In this document: positions 17,492 through 26,256 of the stretch, piece by piece
Position numbering within the stretch: position 1 is the stretch's first letter
Layout of the letters: every line of letters starts with the position of its first letter
Made by a program: the position numbers and the translations under genes
Assembly (NCBI GenBank): GCA_031273495.1
Contig: JAISRT010000056.1
Location: 1-48,121, forward strand
From: Candidatus Ancillula kalotermitis
GTDB taxonomy: Bacteria > Actinomycetota > Actinomycetes > Actinomycetales > Bifidobacteriaceae
Direction: 5' to 3'
DNA: 48,121 nucleotides
The notes under the pieces: generated by a model
Told to the model about the DNA's origin: nothing
The model's input: only the letters and a program-made list of their open reading frames with translations
Database searches by the model: none

Positions 17492-18673
17492 CTATCGATC
17501 TCCAAGCAACCAATCTTCAAGGTGGATAACTTTTATTCCCTCATAATTACCTAGTCGAGTGTGGTCCATAGTCAATATCAGACAGTCTTCCTTAGTGTTC
17601 AATTTCCGCAAAGGATACATCTCTCTTTCGAAAGTTTGGGGATCCTCCATTAAATACGATACTTGAATCCACTTTCTGGATCCTCCCCGCGATGCAACAA
17701 AATCAATTTCGTTTATATTTAGCTTGCCGATACTGACATCGTAACCTCTGTAAACTAGTTCATTATAGACGATGTTCTCAATCACTCCAGAAATATAACG
17801 CCTATGGTTTTCAAAAAGAGCAAAGAGAAATCCGTGGTCCCCGAGATAATACTTGTCATCAATTTTGAGCTGCTTTTTCCCCAATATGTCGTAGCGTGTA
17901 ACTTTTTTTATCATAAATGAACTCTGCAGATATTCTAAATATGTATAAATAGTCTCGATATCAACTGTGCGGCGCTCAGACTTAAAATATTTGTGAACAT
18001 TGGATGCAGAAAATACCGAACCTATATTATCAGTCACATAAATTATAATTCGCTTCAAAAGGTCGATGTTTCGTATGCTGTATCTCTCAATAGTGTCCTT
18101 AAGAATAATGGAGTCAAAGATATCAGAAATGTAATTCTTCTTGAATGCATCAGATGAATTGTTAATATGAACACCAGGAAATCCGCCAAACTTTATATAT
18201 TTTGCGAGCGACCCCTTTTTGTTGAACCGCAAGTATTCTGAATATGTCAATGGTGAAACTTGCATTTGCACATACCGACCAGAAAGCAAAGTTCCCAGAT
18301 CTCCAGAAAGCAGTTTTGAATTTGATCCCGATATATAAATGTCATACTTTCCTGTAGTAAAGAGTCCATTAATAACCTTCTCCCACCCGTCTACAAATTG
18401 TATCTCGTCGAAGAAAAGGTATTTCGCATCCGAACTAAACGTCGAAACTATTTCATCCACAAACGAGGTGGCGTTATTAATATTTATATAGTTGAGGTCT
18501 TCAAAATTGACGAACACAATTTCTCTTTCGTCAGCAACACTCTCTAGCAAATAGTCTTTAAGTTGCTTTAATAGCGTCGACTTACCCGACCTTCGTATGC
18601 CCGTAAGCACCTTTATTACAGGGGTATCTACCATGTCAATAAGTGTATCCAAGTACTTCTTTCTATTTATCAT
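17492..18673 (-). CDS. AAA_14/DUF4143 family ATPase
   Basis: This 393-residue protein belongs to a widespread two-domain family. The N-terminal AAA domain has Walker A GIRRSGKST near residue 26 and Walker B YLFFDEIQ near residue 86, followed by ISGSNSKLL. The C-terminal DUF4143 domain includes ENIVYNELVYRGYDVSIG and NEIDFVASRGGSRKWIQVSY, a PD-(D/E)XK-like fold without proven activity. The function of the family is unknown and its distribution is patchy. The gene is clearly more AT-rich than its neighbours, with many ATA and AAT codons, and is enclosed by 40-bp direct repeats, which suggests it was acquired. The start at 18673 follows TGTTATACT by six bases; the longer reading starts inside the promoter. 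Confidence 0.9.
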   Translation of the reverse strand: MINRKKYLDTLIDMVDTPVIKVLTGIRRSGKSTLLKQLKDYLLESVADEREIVFVNFEDLNYININNATSFVDEIVSTFSSDAKYLFFDEIQFVDGWEKVINGLFTTGKYDIYISGSNSKLLSGDLGTLLSGRYVQMQVSPLTYSEYLRFNKKGSLAKYIKFGGFPGVHINNSSDAFKKNYISDIFDSIILKDTIERYSIRNIDLLKRIIIYVTDNIGSVFSASNVHKYFKSERRTVDIETIYTYLEYLQSSFMIKKVTRYDILGKKQLKIDDKYYLGDHGFLFALFENHRRYISGVIENIVYNELVYRGYDVSIGKLNINEIDFVASRGGSRKWIQVSYLMEDPQTFEREMYPLRKLNTKEDCLILTMDHTRLGNYEGIKVIHLEDWLLGDR

Positions 18674-18679
18674 ATCTAT

Positions 18680-18688
18680 AGTATAACA
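18680..18688 (-). promoter_or_regulatory. Extended -10 of leaderless AAA-ATPase gene
   Basis: TGTTATACT is followed by ATAGAT and ATG at 18673. Even this probably foreign gene uses the local leaderless arrangement. Confidence 0.7.
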
Positions 18689-18753
18689 CACTTTAGGACT
18701 ATAACCAGTTTTATTTCAAATTTACTTGTACTTTTCGGGTTATACACCTAAAC

Positions 18754-18793
18754 TTTAGCACACTCCGCCCCCAAATGTTAAATCGGGCAGGAG
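18754..18793. repeat. 40-bp direct repeat, copy 2
   Basis: The copy matches 17429-17468 at 39 of 40 bases. It lies about 80 bases upstream of the AAA-ATPase start. On the minus strand it contains TGTGCTAAA but not the final CT of the -10 box. Confidence 0.85.
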
Positions 18794-18873
18794 TATTTGT
18801 TGATTACGCATACACTGCGCAGGCTTTTGTGAGTGCTAGTGGAATAAAAGTGCACAGTTCGCGTTAAGTATGT

Positions 18874-19920
18874 ATGAAGAAAACAGCAACTAAGAAGATA
18901 TCGACCCGCGACGATAATGACGACTCGTTGCTTGATGATATTGAACCGACCGAAGAGGATTTAGCTGAGGTAGAAGCTGACGAAGAAGAGGACGTTTATA
19001 CCTCGAAGTCAAATAATGCCGATGCAATGGGGTCATACCTTGCACAAATAGGGTCTGTTGCACTTCTCAATAATGAGCAGGAAGTTGACTTGAGCCGTCG
19101 AATTGAGATTGGGATGTATGCTAAGTATTTACTTGACGGTAATAAGCGTATGAGCCGTGCACGCAAAGACATACTGACTTGGATAGCCAAAGACGGTGAA
19201 AATGCCAAAGAGAAGCTGATAAATGCAAACCTACGTCTAGTGGTCGTTAACGCGAAGAAGTATGTTAACCGGAAGATGACGCAATACCAACTCATCCAAG
19301 AGGGAAATGATGGGCTAATACGCGCTGTCGAAAAGTTTGACTATGCGAAAGGGTTTAGGTTCTCAACGTATGCAATGTTCTGGATACGTCAGTCAATCTC
19401 ACGCGCAATTGCGAATCATGGTAGGACAATCCGCATACCGGTACATATGAACGAGGTCATCAACAAATTACACAAAGTCTCGAAGAACTTGGCGGTAGAC
19501 CTCTGCCGTGAGCCCACGATTGACGAGCTAGCGCGCGAAATGGGGTTGCCAGTGTCTAAAATCATCGAGGTCAAGAAATACGCTGTCGAGCCGACGTCAA
19601 TCTCGTCCAAAATCGGGCAAGACGGCGAGTCGGAGATTGGCGATATGCTCGAGGATCAGAACCAGGTGAAGCATATTGACGCAGTTTCGAAGAGTTTCCG
19701 TGAAAAAGAGTTCTACCGGGTGCTTGAGGGGTTGAAGGATAACGAGAAAGAGGTCATAATTAAGCGGTATGGCATTTTCGACGAGACTGAGCACACCTTC
19801 GACGAAATAGGGCGTGAACTCGGTTTGACTAAGGCGCGCGTCAATCAGATCAATTCGCTAACCATTGACAAGTTGCGGCACCCCTCGCGGTCATTCTTGT
19901 TCAAGGAGTTCGATGCCTAA
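18874..19920 (+). CDS. RNA polymerase sigma factor, RpoD/SigA family
   Basis: The 348-residue protein has an acidic N-terminus without a full region 1.1, then region 1.2 (residues 51-80), region 2 with NLRLVVVNAKKYVN and the core-binding LIQEGNDGLIRAVEKFDYAKGF, region 2.3/2.4 STYAMFWIRQSISRAIANHGRTIRIPVHM (164-192), region 3.2 DGESEIGDMLED and region 4.2 TFDEIGRELGLTKARVNQIN...KLRHPSRS (308-340). Against E. coli sigma-70, W433 is Phe169 and T440 is Ser176, while Q437 and W434 are kept. The extended -10 residues H455 and E458 are kept. In the -35 helix R584 is Lys320, E585 is Ala321 and R588 is Asn324. It may be the primary factor or a group 2 SigB-like one. mscL overlaps its end by 8 bases. 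Confidence 0.92.
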   Translation: MKKTATKKISTRDDNDDSLLDDIEPTEEDLAEVEADEEEDVYTSKSNNADAMGSYLAQIGSVALLNNEQEVDLSRRIEIGMYAKYLLDGNKRMSRARKDILTWIAKDGENAKEKLINANLRLVVVNAKKYVNRKMTQYQLIQEGNDGLIRAVEKFDYAKGFRFSTYAMFWIRQSISRAIANHGRTIRIPVHMNEVINKLHKVSKNLAVDLCREPTIDELAREMGLPVSKIIEVKKYAVEPTSISSKIGQDGESEIGDMLEDQNQVKHIDAVSKSFREKEFYRVLEGLKDNEKEVIIKRYGIFDETEHTFDEIGRELGLTKARVNQINSLTIDKLRHPSRSFLFKEFDA

Positions 19921-20419
19921 GCCAAAAGCCACTTCAAGGAGGTTATCTGGACTGACCGAAAAGGTCACTGGGAAGGTTACGGAGACTGTAGTCGACAACT
20001 TGAATCCGCACAAAGTCAAGTCGGGGCTCGACGGCTTCAAGAACTTCGTGTTGAAAGGTTCTGGTATGCAGGTAGCGATCGGAATGGTGATTGGTGGCGC
20101 GTTCTCGGGGCTAATCAGTGCGTTTATGAACACTGTCCTCAACCCACTGCTTGCCGCTGTTTTTGGAGAGACAACTATGGATGGTGTCTGGATTCTCGAG
20201 CTGAACGGATCGATGGTGCGGTTCGGGGCACTTTTTACCGCGGTCTTGAACTTTTTAATCCTGACCGCCTCGCTCTACTTCTTTTTCGTCCTACCGCTGA
20301 ATAAAATCGTGCAGTTGATCGACAAGGAGAATAATATAGACTTGAGCAAGCGCCCGGAAACTGACGTCGATGTGTTGAACAAAATACTCAAAGAGTTGAA
20401 AGCGCTCAACAAGAAATAA
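19913..20419 (+). CDS. mscL: Large-conductance mechanosensitive channel
   Basis: The 168-residue channel subunit opens under membrane tension to release solutes on osmotic downshock. A basic N-terminal tail of about 40 residues precedes GFKNFVLKGSGMQVAIGMVIGGAFSGLISAFMNTVLNPLLAAVFG, which covers the N-terminal amphipathic helix and the pore-lining first membrane helix. TM2 (FGALFTAVLNFLILTASLYFFFVLPL) and a charged C-terminal helix follow. The tail makes it longer than the usual 130-150 residues. ATG at 19913 lies inside the last codons of the sigma gene, with AAGGAG five bases upstream. trmI starts at its stop (TAATG). Confidence 0.95.
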   Translation: MPKPKATSRRLSGLTEKVTGKVTETVVDNLNPHKVKSGLDGFKNFVLKGSGMQVAIGMVIGGAFSGLISAFMNTVLNPLLAAVFGETTMDGVWILELNGSMVRFGALFTAVLNFLILTASLYFFFVLPLNKIVQLIDKENNIDLSKRPETDVDVLNKILKELKALNKK

Positions 20420-21228
20420 TGCCCCAGTTGACGAACAATATTGAAGACGGCTCAATGGTCCAACTCATTTTTGATGCCGACCGCGCGAAGTTCGCTGGGA
20501 TAAAGACTATAAACGTTCGCCCAGGCAAGGTGCTTAACACTCACCATGGCAGGGTCGAACATGACGACATACTGCACGCCGAATTCGGAGACACTCTGCA
20601 GACATCAAAAGGTGTGGACTTTCGAATATTGAGGCCTACGATTGCCGAGGCGACACTCTCATTCCCACGTGGTGCAGCGATAATATACCCGAAAGACGCG
20701 GCGCAGATTGTCCAGTTCGGTGACATTTACGCTGGGCAAGCGGTATTAGAGTGCGGGCTGGGGTCTGGCGCGTTGACTTGCAACCTTTTACGGGCAGTCG
20801 GTGAGACGGGAAGTGTGACGTCAATTGAGCGCAGAGACGATTTCGCGAAGACTGCGATTTCGAATATAGACAACTTCTTCGGTGGGCACCCCGAAAACTG
20901 GCGCCTTTTTGAGGGTGAATTTTCTGACTTCTTGAGTAGTAATCCTGAAGTCTTCGACCGTGCTATACTAGATATGCTCGATCCTTGGGAGTATCTTGAG
21001 CCTCTACACGCCAAACTCGTTCGTGGCGCGGTGATTGTTATATACCTCACGACAGTCCCCCAGATTCTGAGTGTGTCCAAGAAGTTTGAGGAACTTGAGG
21101 ATAAATACATCAACATTGAATGCACTGAGACGATTCGCAGACGTTGGGTGCTCAATGAGCTTTCGATTCGCCCTGAGCACCAAGGCATCCTACACTCTGG
21201 TTTTATACTCACTGCGCGTGCAGTTTGA
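20419..21228 (+). CDS. trmI: tRNA (adenine-58-N1)-methyltransferase TrmI
   Basis: This is a 269-residue SAM-dependent enzyme of the Rv2118c type that makes m1A58 in the T-loop of tRNA. The N-terminal beta domain (GKVLNTHHGRVEHDDI) is followed by RPTIAEATLSFPRGAAIIYPKDAAQIV, the SAM site VLECGLGSGALTCNLLRAVG at about residue 109, SIERRDDFAKTA, and AILDMLDPWEYLEPLH with the catalytic Asp. The C-terminus RRWVLNELSIRPEHQGILHSGFI is typical of the family. Its ATG overlaps the mscL stop by one base and has no clear ribosome-binding site, so it depends on coupling. Confidence 0.95.
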   Translation: MPQLTNNIEDGSMVQLIFDADRAKFAGIKTINVRPGKVLNTHHGRVEHDDILHAEFGDTLQTSKGVDFRILRPTIAEATLSFPRGAAIIYPKDAAQIVQFGDIYAGQAVLECGLGSGALTCNLLRAVGETGSVTSIERRDDFAKTAISNIDNFFGGHPENWRLFEGEFSDFLSSNPEVFDRAILDMLDPWEYLEPLHAKLVRGAVIVIYLTTVPQILSVSKKFEELEDKYINIECTETIRRRWVLNELSIRPEHQGILHSGFILTARAV

Positions 21229-21241
21229 TGTTCTCAATGTT

Positions 21242-21697
21242 TTAACCTTGTGACTTAGTTAGCGCGTCAGACAAAATGTTCACTGCCGCCAGTTGGTCCA
21301 CTATTGACCGCGACTTACTCGGCTGCAGCCCCAATTCGTGCAGTTGGTTATGTGCCATTTTCGTGGTGTAACGCTCGTCTACAAAAACAATTTCGGGCAC
21401 GCCTGGCGAGTTAGGGTCAGTATTTTGCTCAAAGTCACTGCTCAAGGCGTCGCGCAGTATTGACACGAAGCGTCGGACTTCTGCCGCATACCTGGACTCT
21501 TCGCCGTCGTCGGAAATCGGCAACCCCACGAATATCTTCTGGACCGCCTCTTGGGCAACAATGTCCGCAACCTCGTCAGCAACTTGCTCAAATGCGTAGA
21601 CATGAATCGTCGAGTGTGGAAACGCCAGCACGCCTTCTGCATCCGAAACAGCAACACCAACTCGCGCGGCACCAACGTCAAGCGCTAGCGATTTCAA
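21242..21697 (-). CDS. ruvX: Putative pre-16S rRNA nuclease / Holliday junction resolvase YqgF (RuvX)
   Basis: This RNase H-like protein of about 151 residues has the first strand KSLALDVGAARVGVAVSD with the catalytic Asp, then IFVGLPISDDGEE, FVDERYTT and the final SIVDQLAAVNIL with the last acidic residue. In E. coli the YqgF protein trims the 5' end of 16S rRNA. The start is uncertain. TTG at 21697 is preferred because GGAG lies eight bases upstream and the family fold begins just after it; ATG at 21724 and TTG at 21730 are alternatives. All of them overlap the end of gltB, so the two genes are coupled. Confidence 0.88.
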   Translation of the reverse strand: MKSLALDVGAARVGVAVSDAEGVLAFPHSTIHVYAFEQVADEVADIVAQEAVQKIFVGLPISDDGEESRYAAEVRRFVSILRDALSSDFEQNTDPNSPGVPEIVFVDERYTTKMAHNQLHELGLQPSKSRSIVDQLAAVNILSDALTKSQG

Positions 21698-24600
21698 GTA
21701 TTTTGCTCCAATTCTCCTCGGCATCTTCAATCTTCACGATCTCCTCGTATTTTTTGGGCACGATTTTCGTCAAGCGCCCTAACTCATTATTGTTCAGGAT
21801 CATTTGCGCGAAGTCAGACCGTGCCTTTTGGGCAAAATCCGCAACAAGCTCCGACACTTTCAGCTGCTCGTTGGCGTCAAGTTCATAAAAAGGGACAAAC
21901 TGCAACTCCCCCGACGCCAATGCCTGCGCGTTAACCTTCGAATAGTCTAAATCAAGTATATACGCCACGCCACCGAGGAAGCCGGCGCCAAGATTGCGCC
22001 CAGTATCACCGAGAATCATAACAGTCCCGCCAGTCATATATTCAAGCGCGTGGTCTCCTGCACCTTCGGCAATCAGTGTTGCACCAGAGTTACGCACTGC
22101 GAAACGCTCGCCAACAACCCCCGCAAAATACGCCTCTCCGCTAGTTGCTCCAAACCCGAGGACATTGCCCGATATTATATTAGTGTGTGGGTCAAAATTG
22201 GCATCTGGCATAGGCGAAACATATATTTTGCCACCACTGAGCCCTTTCGCAACGTAGTCATTAGCGTCACCGACCAATCTCAGAGTCACCCCATTCGGTA
22301 TGAATGCGCCAAAACTCTGACCAGCCTCGCCCTCAAGTTCAATTGTCAGTGCGTCGTCATCAAGCACATTCTCATAGTTCTGGTTGAAGCGGAGTGTGAT
22401 TTCGTGCCCGATTAGAGTGCCAAAACTCCTGTCAACGTTCCGAATCGCGGTTTTCACGAACTGTTTCGCGTCGCGCAAAGTGTTCAAGTCGATGTCAGGA
22501 AGCAACCGTGCATCCAGTGACTTTTCTAAATCGTGCTGTTGTAGTTTGGTCTGGACAAGTGGAGCATTTTCGCGCAAAAAGTTCACAGGTTTCTCTAGTA
22601 TACCGCTCAAATCCAGTGTGTTCGCCTTATAGCTGTCCACATTTTCCCGCTGCTGCAGATATTCGACATTGCCTACCGCCTCCGCAAGTGTTTTGAAACC
22701 GAGCTCGGCAAGCATTTCGCGCACCTCTTGGGCAATGAACTCGAAGAAATTGACTACATTCTCGACCTTCCCATTATAGTTCTTGCGCAACTCAGGGTCC
22801 TGCGTTGCAACACCGACCGGACATGTATTCTTATTGCACACCCGCATCATCACGCAGCCCTCAGCAACTAGTGGCGCGGTAGCAAACCCAAACTCTTCGG
22901 CACCGAGCAGTGCTGCTATAATGACATCGCGCCCAGTCTTAAGCTGCCCGTCAACTTGGACAACTATTCGGTCGCGCAAGTCAGACTGAACAAGACTCTG
23001 GACAGTTTCCGCTAGCCCGATTTCCCAAGGCTGCCCTGCGTGCTTAATCGAACTTAATGGTGCCGCACCCGTCCCGCCGTCTGCGCCAGAAATCAGTACC
23101 ACATCAGCGTGCGCCTTGGACACTCCGGCTGCAATAGTGCCTACGCCATATTCTGACACCAACTTGACGTGGACTCTAGCCTCAGGGTTCGCCATCTTGA
23201 GGTCGTGGATTAACTGCGCGAGGTCCTCGATTGAGTATATGTCATGGTGTGGTGGGGGTGAAACCAAGTCGATGCCCGGAGTTGAATGACGCGTTCGAGC
23301 CACCCAAGGATACACTTTTTCGCCTGGTAGATGCCCACCTTCGCCAGGTTTTGCACCCTGCGCGAGCTTTATCTGGATGTCCGATGCGCTGTTCAGGTAT
23401 TCGCTCGTCACTCCGAATCTGCCTGAAGCCACCTGCTTAATTCTACTGCGGCGTTCTGGGTCGTAAATACGGTCTGGCTCTTCGCCACCTTCACCTGAAT
23501 TCGACCGTGCACCTAGCCTATTCATCGCAATGGCTAAAGTTTCATGGGCTTCTCGAGATATAGAACCGAATGACATTGCACCAGTAGAAAAGCGCTTGAC
23601 AATCTCGGACACTGGCTCAACTTCGTCAACAGAAATGGCACGGCGCCCGAAATCTTTGGCGCTCAGTATCTCAAACATCGAACGAATAGTCATCAGTCTC
23701 GATGCGTTATCATCTATTATAGCAGAATACTTTTTGAAAGTGTCATAGTCACGATTTTCTACCGCCTGCTGGAGATAAAATATGCTCTTCGGGTCGAATA
23801 AATGCTCCTCGCCAGTCTTTCGCCACTTGTATTCGCCACCAGTCCTCAACTTTTCGTGTGGTTTCGATGTCCACTTCTTCCTGTAGGCCTCTTTATGGCG
23901 CATTAAAATCTCGTTCGCGACGTGCCCCAGGTTGATGCCGCCAATTTTCGTCGTCGTCCCAGTGAAGAATTCGTCAACAAGCTCTTTACTCAGCCCTACC
24001 GCACCAAAAATCTGTGAGCCACGGTAACTCATTATTGTGGAAATACCCATTTTGCTCATAATCTTCAACACACCATTACCCAGTGCCTTAATCAAATTAT
24101 CTGTCGCAGTCTGCGCGTCCTGTTCAATCGCATCAGAGTTTGCCAAGAACTCCACTGACTCCATCGCGAGATACGGGTTCACTGCCGCGGCGCCAAAACC
24201 AATAAGCAGTGCGATATGGTGAGTCTCACGCACGTCACCCGCCTCCACAATAAGTGAAATGGACGTCCTGGTCTGCATTTTAATCAGGTGATGTTGGACT
24301 GCCGAAGTCAATAGGAGTGATGGTATCGGAGCAAATTCACTATCCGCATTACGGTCAGACAGTATTATAATGTTGCACCCGTTCTTGATGGCGTCGTCAA
24401 CCTCGTCAAAAATCTCGTAAAGCCTCTTACGGAGTGTATCGGTTGGATCGCTTGAATGCGCACGGAACAGCCCACGTATTTTAACACATTTGAAGTCGGT
24501 GGACATAGAATCTAAGTCAAAATTGGCACCAACAGCTTCGATAGAGGCAAACTCATCATTATTGAGCACTGGGAACGGCAGGAGGATTTTCTTCGCATGC

Positions 24601-26234
24601 GTAGCGCTATCTTCAAGTAGATTCGGTTCAGGCCCTATTGCCGAGACTATTGAGGTGACAATTTTTTCGCGAATCGAGTCCAGCGGTGGGTTGGTGACCT
24701 GCGCAAAATCCTGCGTGAAATAGTCGAATAACAGCTTCGGGCGCTTCGAGAGCACTGCGATCGGGGTGTCAGTTCCCATGGCACCAAGCGGCTCTTTCCC
24801 GGTCTGCGCCATAGGTGTGAGCAACATTTTGACCTCTTCCTCAGTATACCCGAAACTGCGCTGACGTCGGTGAATTGACGCGGAAGGATACTGAATGTGC
24901 TCGAGTTTTGGTAGGTCATCAAGGTTAATCGCATTCGTCAACCAGTCCTGATACGGGTGCATACTAGCGAGGGAGTCCTTAATCTCGTCATTCTCCACTA
25001 TGCGCCCGTTTGTAGTATCGACAAGTAGCATTCTACCAGGTTCCAAACGTCCCTTGCGCACTATTTTCGCCTTGTCAATCGAGTTCAGGACACCCACTTC
25101 GGACGCCATCACAACAATCTCGTCAGTCACCCAAAAGCGCCCGGGGCGCAAACCGTTCCGGTCAAGCACACTGCCAATAATCTCGCCGTCAGTCCAGCTC
25201 AGGCTCGCAGGACCGTCCCATGGCTCAATTAGCGTGGTGTTATAGTCATAAAACGCTTTCAGCCGACGGTGAAAATCATCTAATGTGTTCGAGTTCCAGT
25301 TTTCGTAGGCCTCAGGCACCATCATCAGAACTGAGTGAGGCAGACTGCGCCCAGTGAGCGTCAAAAGTTCAAGCGCCTCATCAAAACTACCGGAATCGGA
25401 AGCGCCAGGCGTTAAAATCGGGAAGAGCTCCGAGAAGTTGCCATCCTTTGCTCGAGAAAGGGCATCGCTGCGCAGTTTACCTTGACGAGCGTTGAACCAG
25501 TTACGGTTGCCTCGAATAGTGTTGATTTCTCCGTTATGTGCTACCATTCGCAGCGGTTGGGCAAGTTCCCACGAAGGCAGTGTGTTGGTCGAAAACCTGG
25601 AGTGCACGAGCGCAATTTTTGCCTTAAAGTTCGCCTGCTGGAGGTCCTTGAAGAACTTCGGGAGCTGCATTGTGGTCAACATCCCCTTATATGTTATCGT
25701 TTTACTGCTCAAAGACGCGAAGTAGAGTTTGTGCTGGTTCTGACAAATTTTGCGCACTCTGTAGACCTGCTGATCAAGTTCGGTGCTAGTTTTGCCCGAG
25801 GCACTTTTTACAGCCACCTGCACCATTTTTGGCATTGAACGATACGCCGTCGGTCCGAGAATACTGTCGTCAACCTCGATTTCACGCTGCCCCAAGAACT
25901 CCACGCCCTCTTTTTTGCACACCTTTTTGAACGCATCAAGGTTCTGCCCACGCTTCAAGAATGCGATTCCCGCAGCGTAAGCACCAGGTTCAGGGAGTGT
26001 GACGTCCAGTTTTGCGAACTCGGAGCGCAGGAACTCATCGGGCATACTGAGTAACATTCCAGCACCATCACCAGAGTTGACGTCAGCGCCGACTGCACCG
26101 CGGTGGTCCAGATTAACTAGCGCTTCAAACCCCTGCTCAACTATTTGACGAGTGGGCTCTTTTTTCAGGGTAGCAATAAACGCTAGACCACAGTTTTCGT
26201 GCTCTTCTCTAGTGTTGTAAAGTCCGTTTGTCAT
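21678..26234 (-). CDS. gltB: Glutamate synthase large subunit
   Basis: The 1518-residue enzyme makes glutamate from glutamine and 2-oxoglutarate. Order of parts: a 14-residue propeptide, the glutaminase nucleophile Cys15 (ENCGLAFIA), the class II amidotransferase domain to about residue 420, a central domain, the FMN-binding synthase domain with GEGGEEPDRIYDPERRSRIKQV and GTGAAPLSSIKHAG, the 3Fe-4S cysteines in CVMMRVCNKNTCPVGVATQ near residue 1130, and the C-terminal GXGXG domain (VAKGLSGGKIYVSP). No gltD small subunit is next to it, so its electron-donating partner must lie elsewhere or differ. The ATG is 11 bases after TATACT, giving a very short leader with no ribosome-binding site. Confidence 0.97.
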   Translation of the reverse strand: MTNGLYNTREEHENCGLAFIATLKKEPTRQIVEQGFEALVNLDHRGAVGADVNSGDGAGMLLSMPDEFLRSEFAKLDVTLPEPGAYAAGIAFLKRGQNLDAFKKVCKKEGVEFLGQREIEVDDSILGPTAYRSMPKMVQVAVKSASGKTSTELDQQVYRVRKICQNQHKLYFASLSSKTITYKGMLTTMQLPKFFKDLQQANFKAKIALVHSRFSTNTLPSWELAQPLRMVAHNGEINTIRGNRNWFNARQGKLRSDALSRAKDGNFSELFPILTPGASDSGSFDEALELLTLTGRSLPHSVLMMVPEAYENWNSNTLDDFHRRLKAFYDYNTTLIEPWDGPASLSWTDGEIIGSVLDRNGLRPGRFWVTDEIVVMASEVGVLNSIDKAKIVRKGRLEPGRMLLVDTTNGRIVENDEIKDSLASMHPYQDWLTNAINLDDLPKLEHIQYPSASIHRRQRSFGYTEEEVKMLLTPMAQTGKEPLGAMGTDTPIAVLSKRPKLLFDYFTQDFAQVTNPPLDSIREKIVTSIVSAIGPEPNLLEDSATHAKKILLPFPVLNNDEFASIEAVGANFDLDSMSTDFKCVKIRGLFRAHSSDPTDTLRKRLYEIFDEVDDAIKNGCNIIILSDRNADSEFAPIPSLLLTSAVQHHLIKMQTRTSISLIVEAGDVRETHHIALLIGFGAAAVNPYLAMESVEFLANSDAIEQDAQTATDNLIKALGNGVLKIMSKMGISTIMSYRGSQIFGAVGLSKELVDEFFTGTTTKIGGINLGHVANEILMRHKEAYRKKWTSKPHEKLRTGGEYKWRKTGEEHLFDPKSIFYLQQAVENRDYDTFKKYSAIIDDNASRLMTIRSMFEILSAKDFGRRAISVDEVEPVSEIVKRFSTGAMSFGSISREAHETLAIAMNRLGARSNSGEGGEEPDRIYDPERRSRIKQVASGRFGVTSEYLNSASDIQIKLAQGAKPGEGGHLPGEKVYPWVARTRHSTPGIDLVSPPPHHDIYSIEDLAQLIHDLKMANPEARVHVKLVSEYGVGTIAAGVSKAHADVVLISGADGGTGAAPLSSIKHAGQPWEIGLAETVQSLVQSDLRDRIVVQVDGQLKTGRDVIIAALLGAEEFGFATAPLVAEGCVMMRVCNKNTCPVGVATQDPELRKNYNGKVENVVNFFEFIAQEVREMLAELGFKTLAEAVGNVEYLQQRENVDSYKANTLDLSGILEKPVNFLRENAPLVQTKLQQHDLEKSLDARLLPDIDLNTLRDAKQFVKTAIRNVDRSFGTLIGHEITLRFNQNYENVLDDDALTIELEGEAGQSFGAFIPNGVTLRLVGDANDYVAKGLSGGKIYVSPMPDANFDPHTNIISGNVLGFGATSGEAYFAGVVGERFAVRNSGATLIAEGAGDHALEYMTGGTVMILGDTGRNLGAGFLGGVAYILDLDYSKVNAQALASGELQFVPFYELDANEQLKVSELVADFAQKARSDFAQMILNNNELGRLTKIVPKKYEEIVKIEDAEENWSKILEIASA

Positions 26235-26245
26235 TACTTATCACG

Positions 26246-26254
26246 AGTATAGCA
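26246..26254 (-). promoter_or_regulatory. Extended -10 of gltB
   Basis: TGCTATACT is followed by 11 bases and then ATG at 26234. The predicted leader is only about five bases, one of the exceptions to the six-base rule. Confidence 0.65.
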
Positions 26255-26256
26255 CA

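Noticed and set aside
17484-17500. TGTTATACT on the plus strand as another leaderless promoter
   Set aside because: Six bases downstream is CTC, and no gene follows on that strand; it lies at the end of the ATPase gene.
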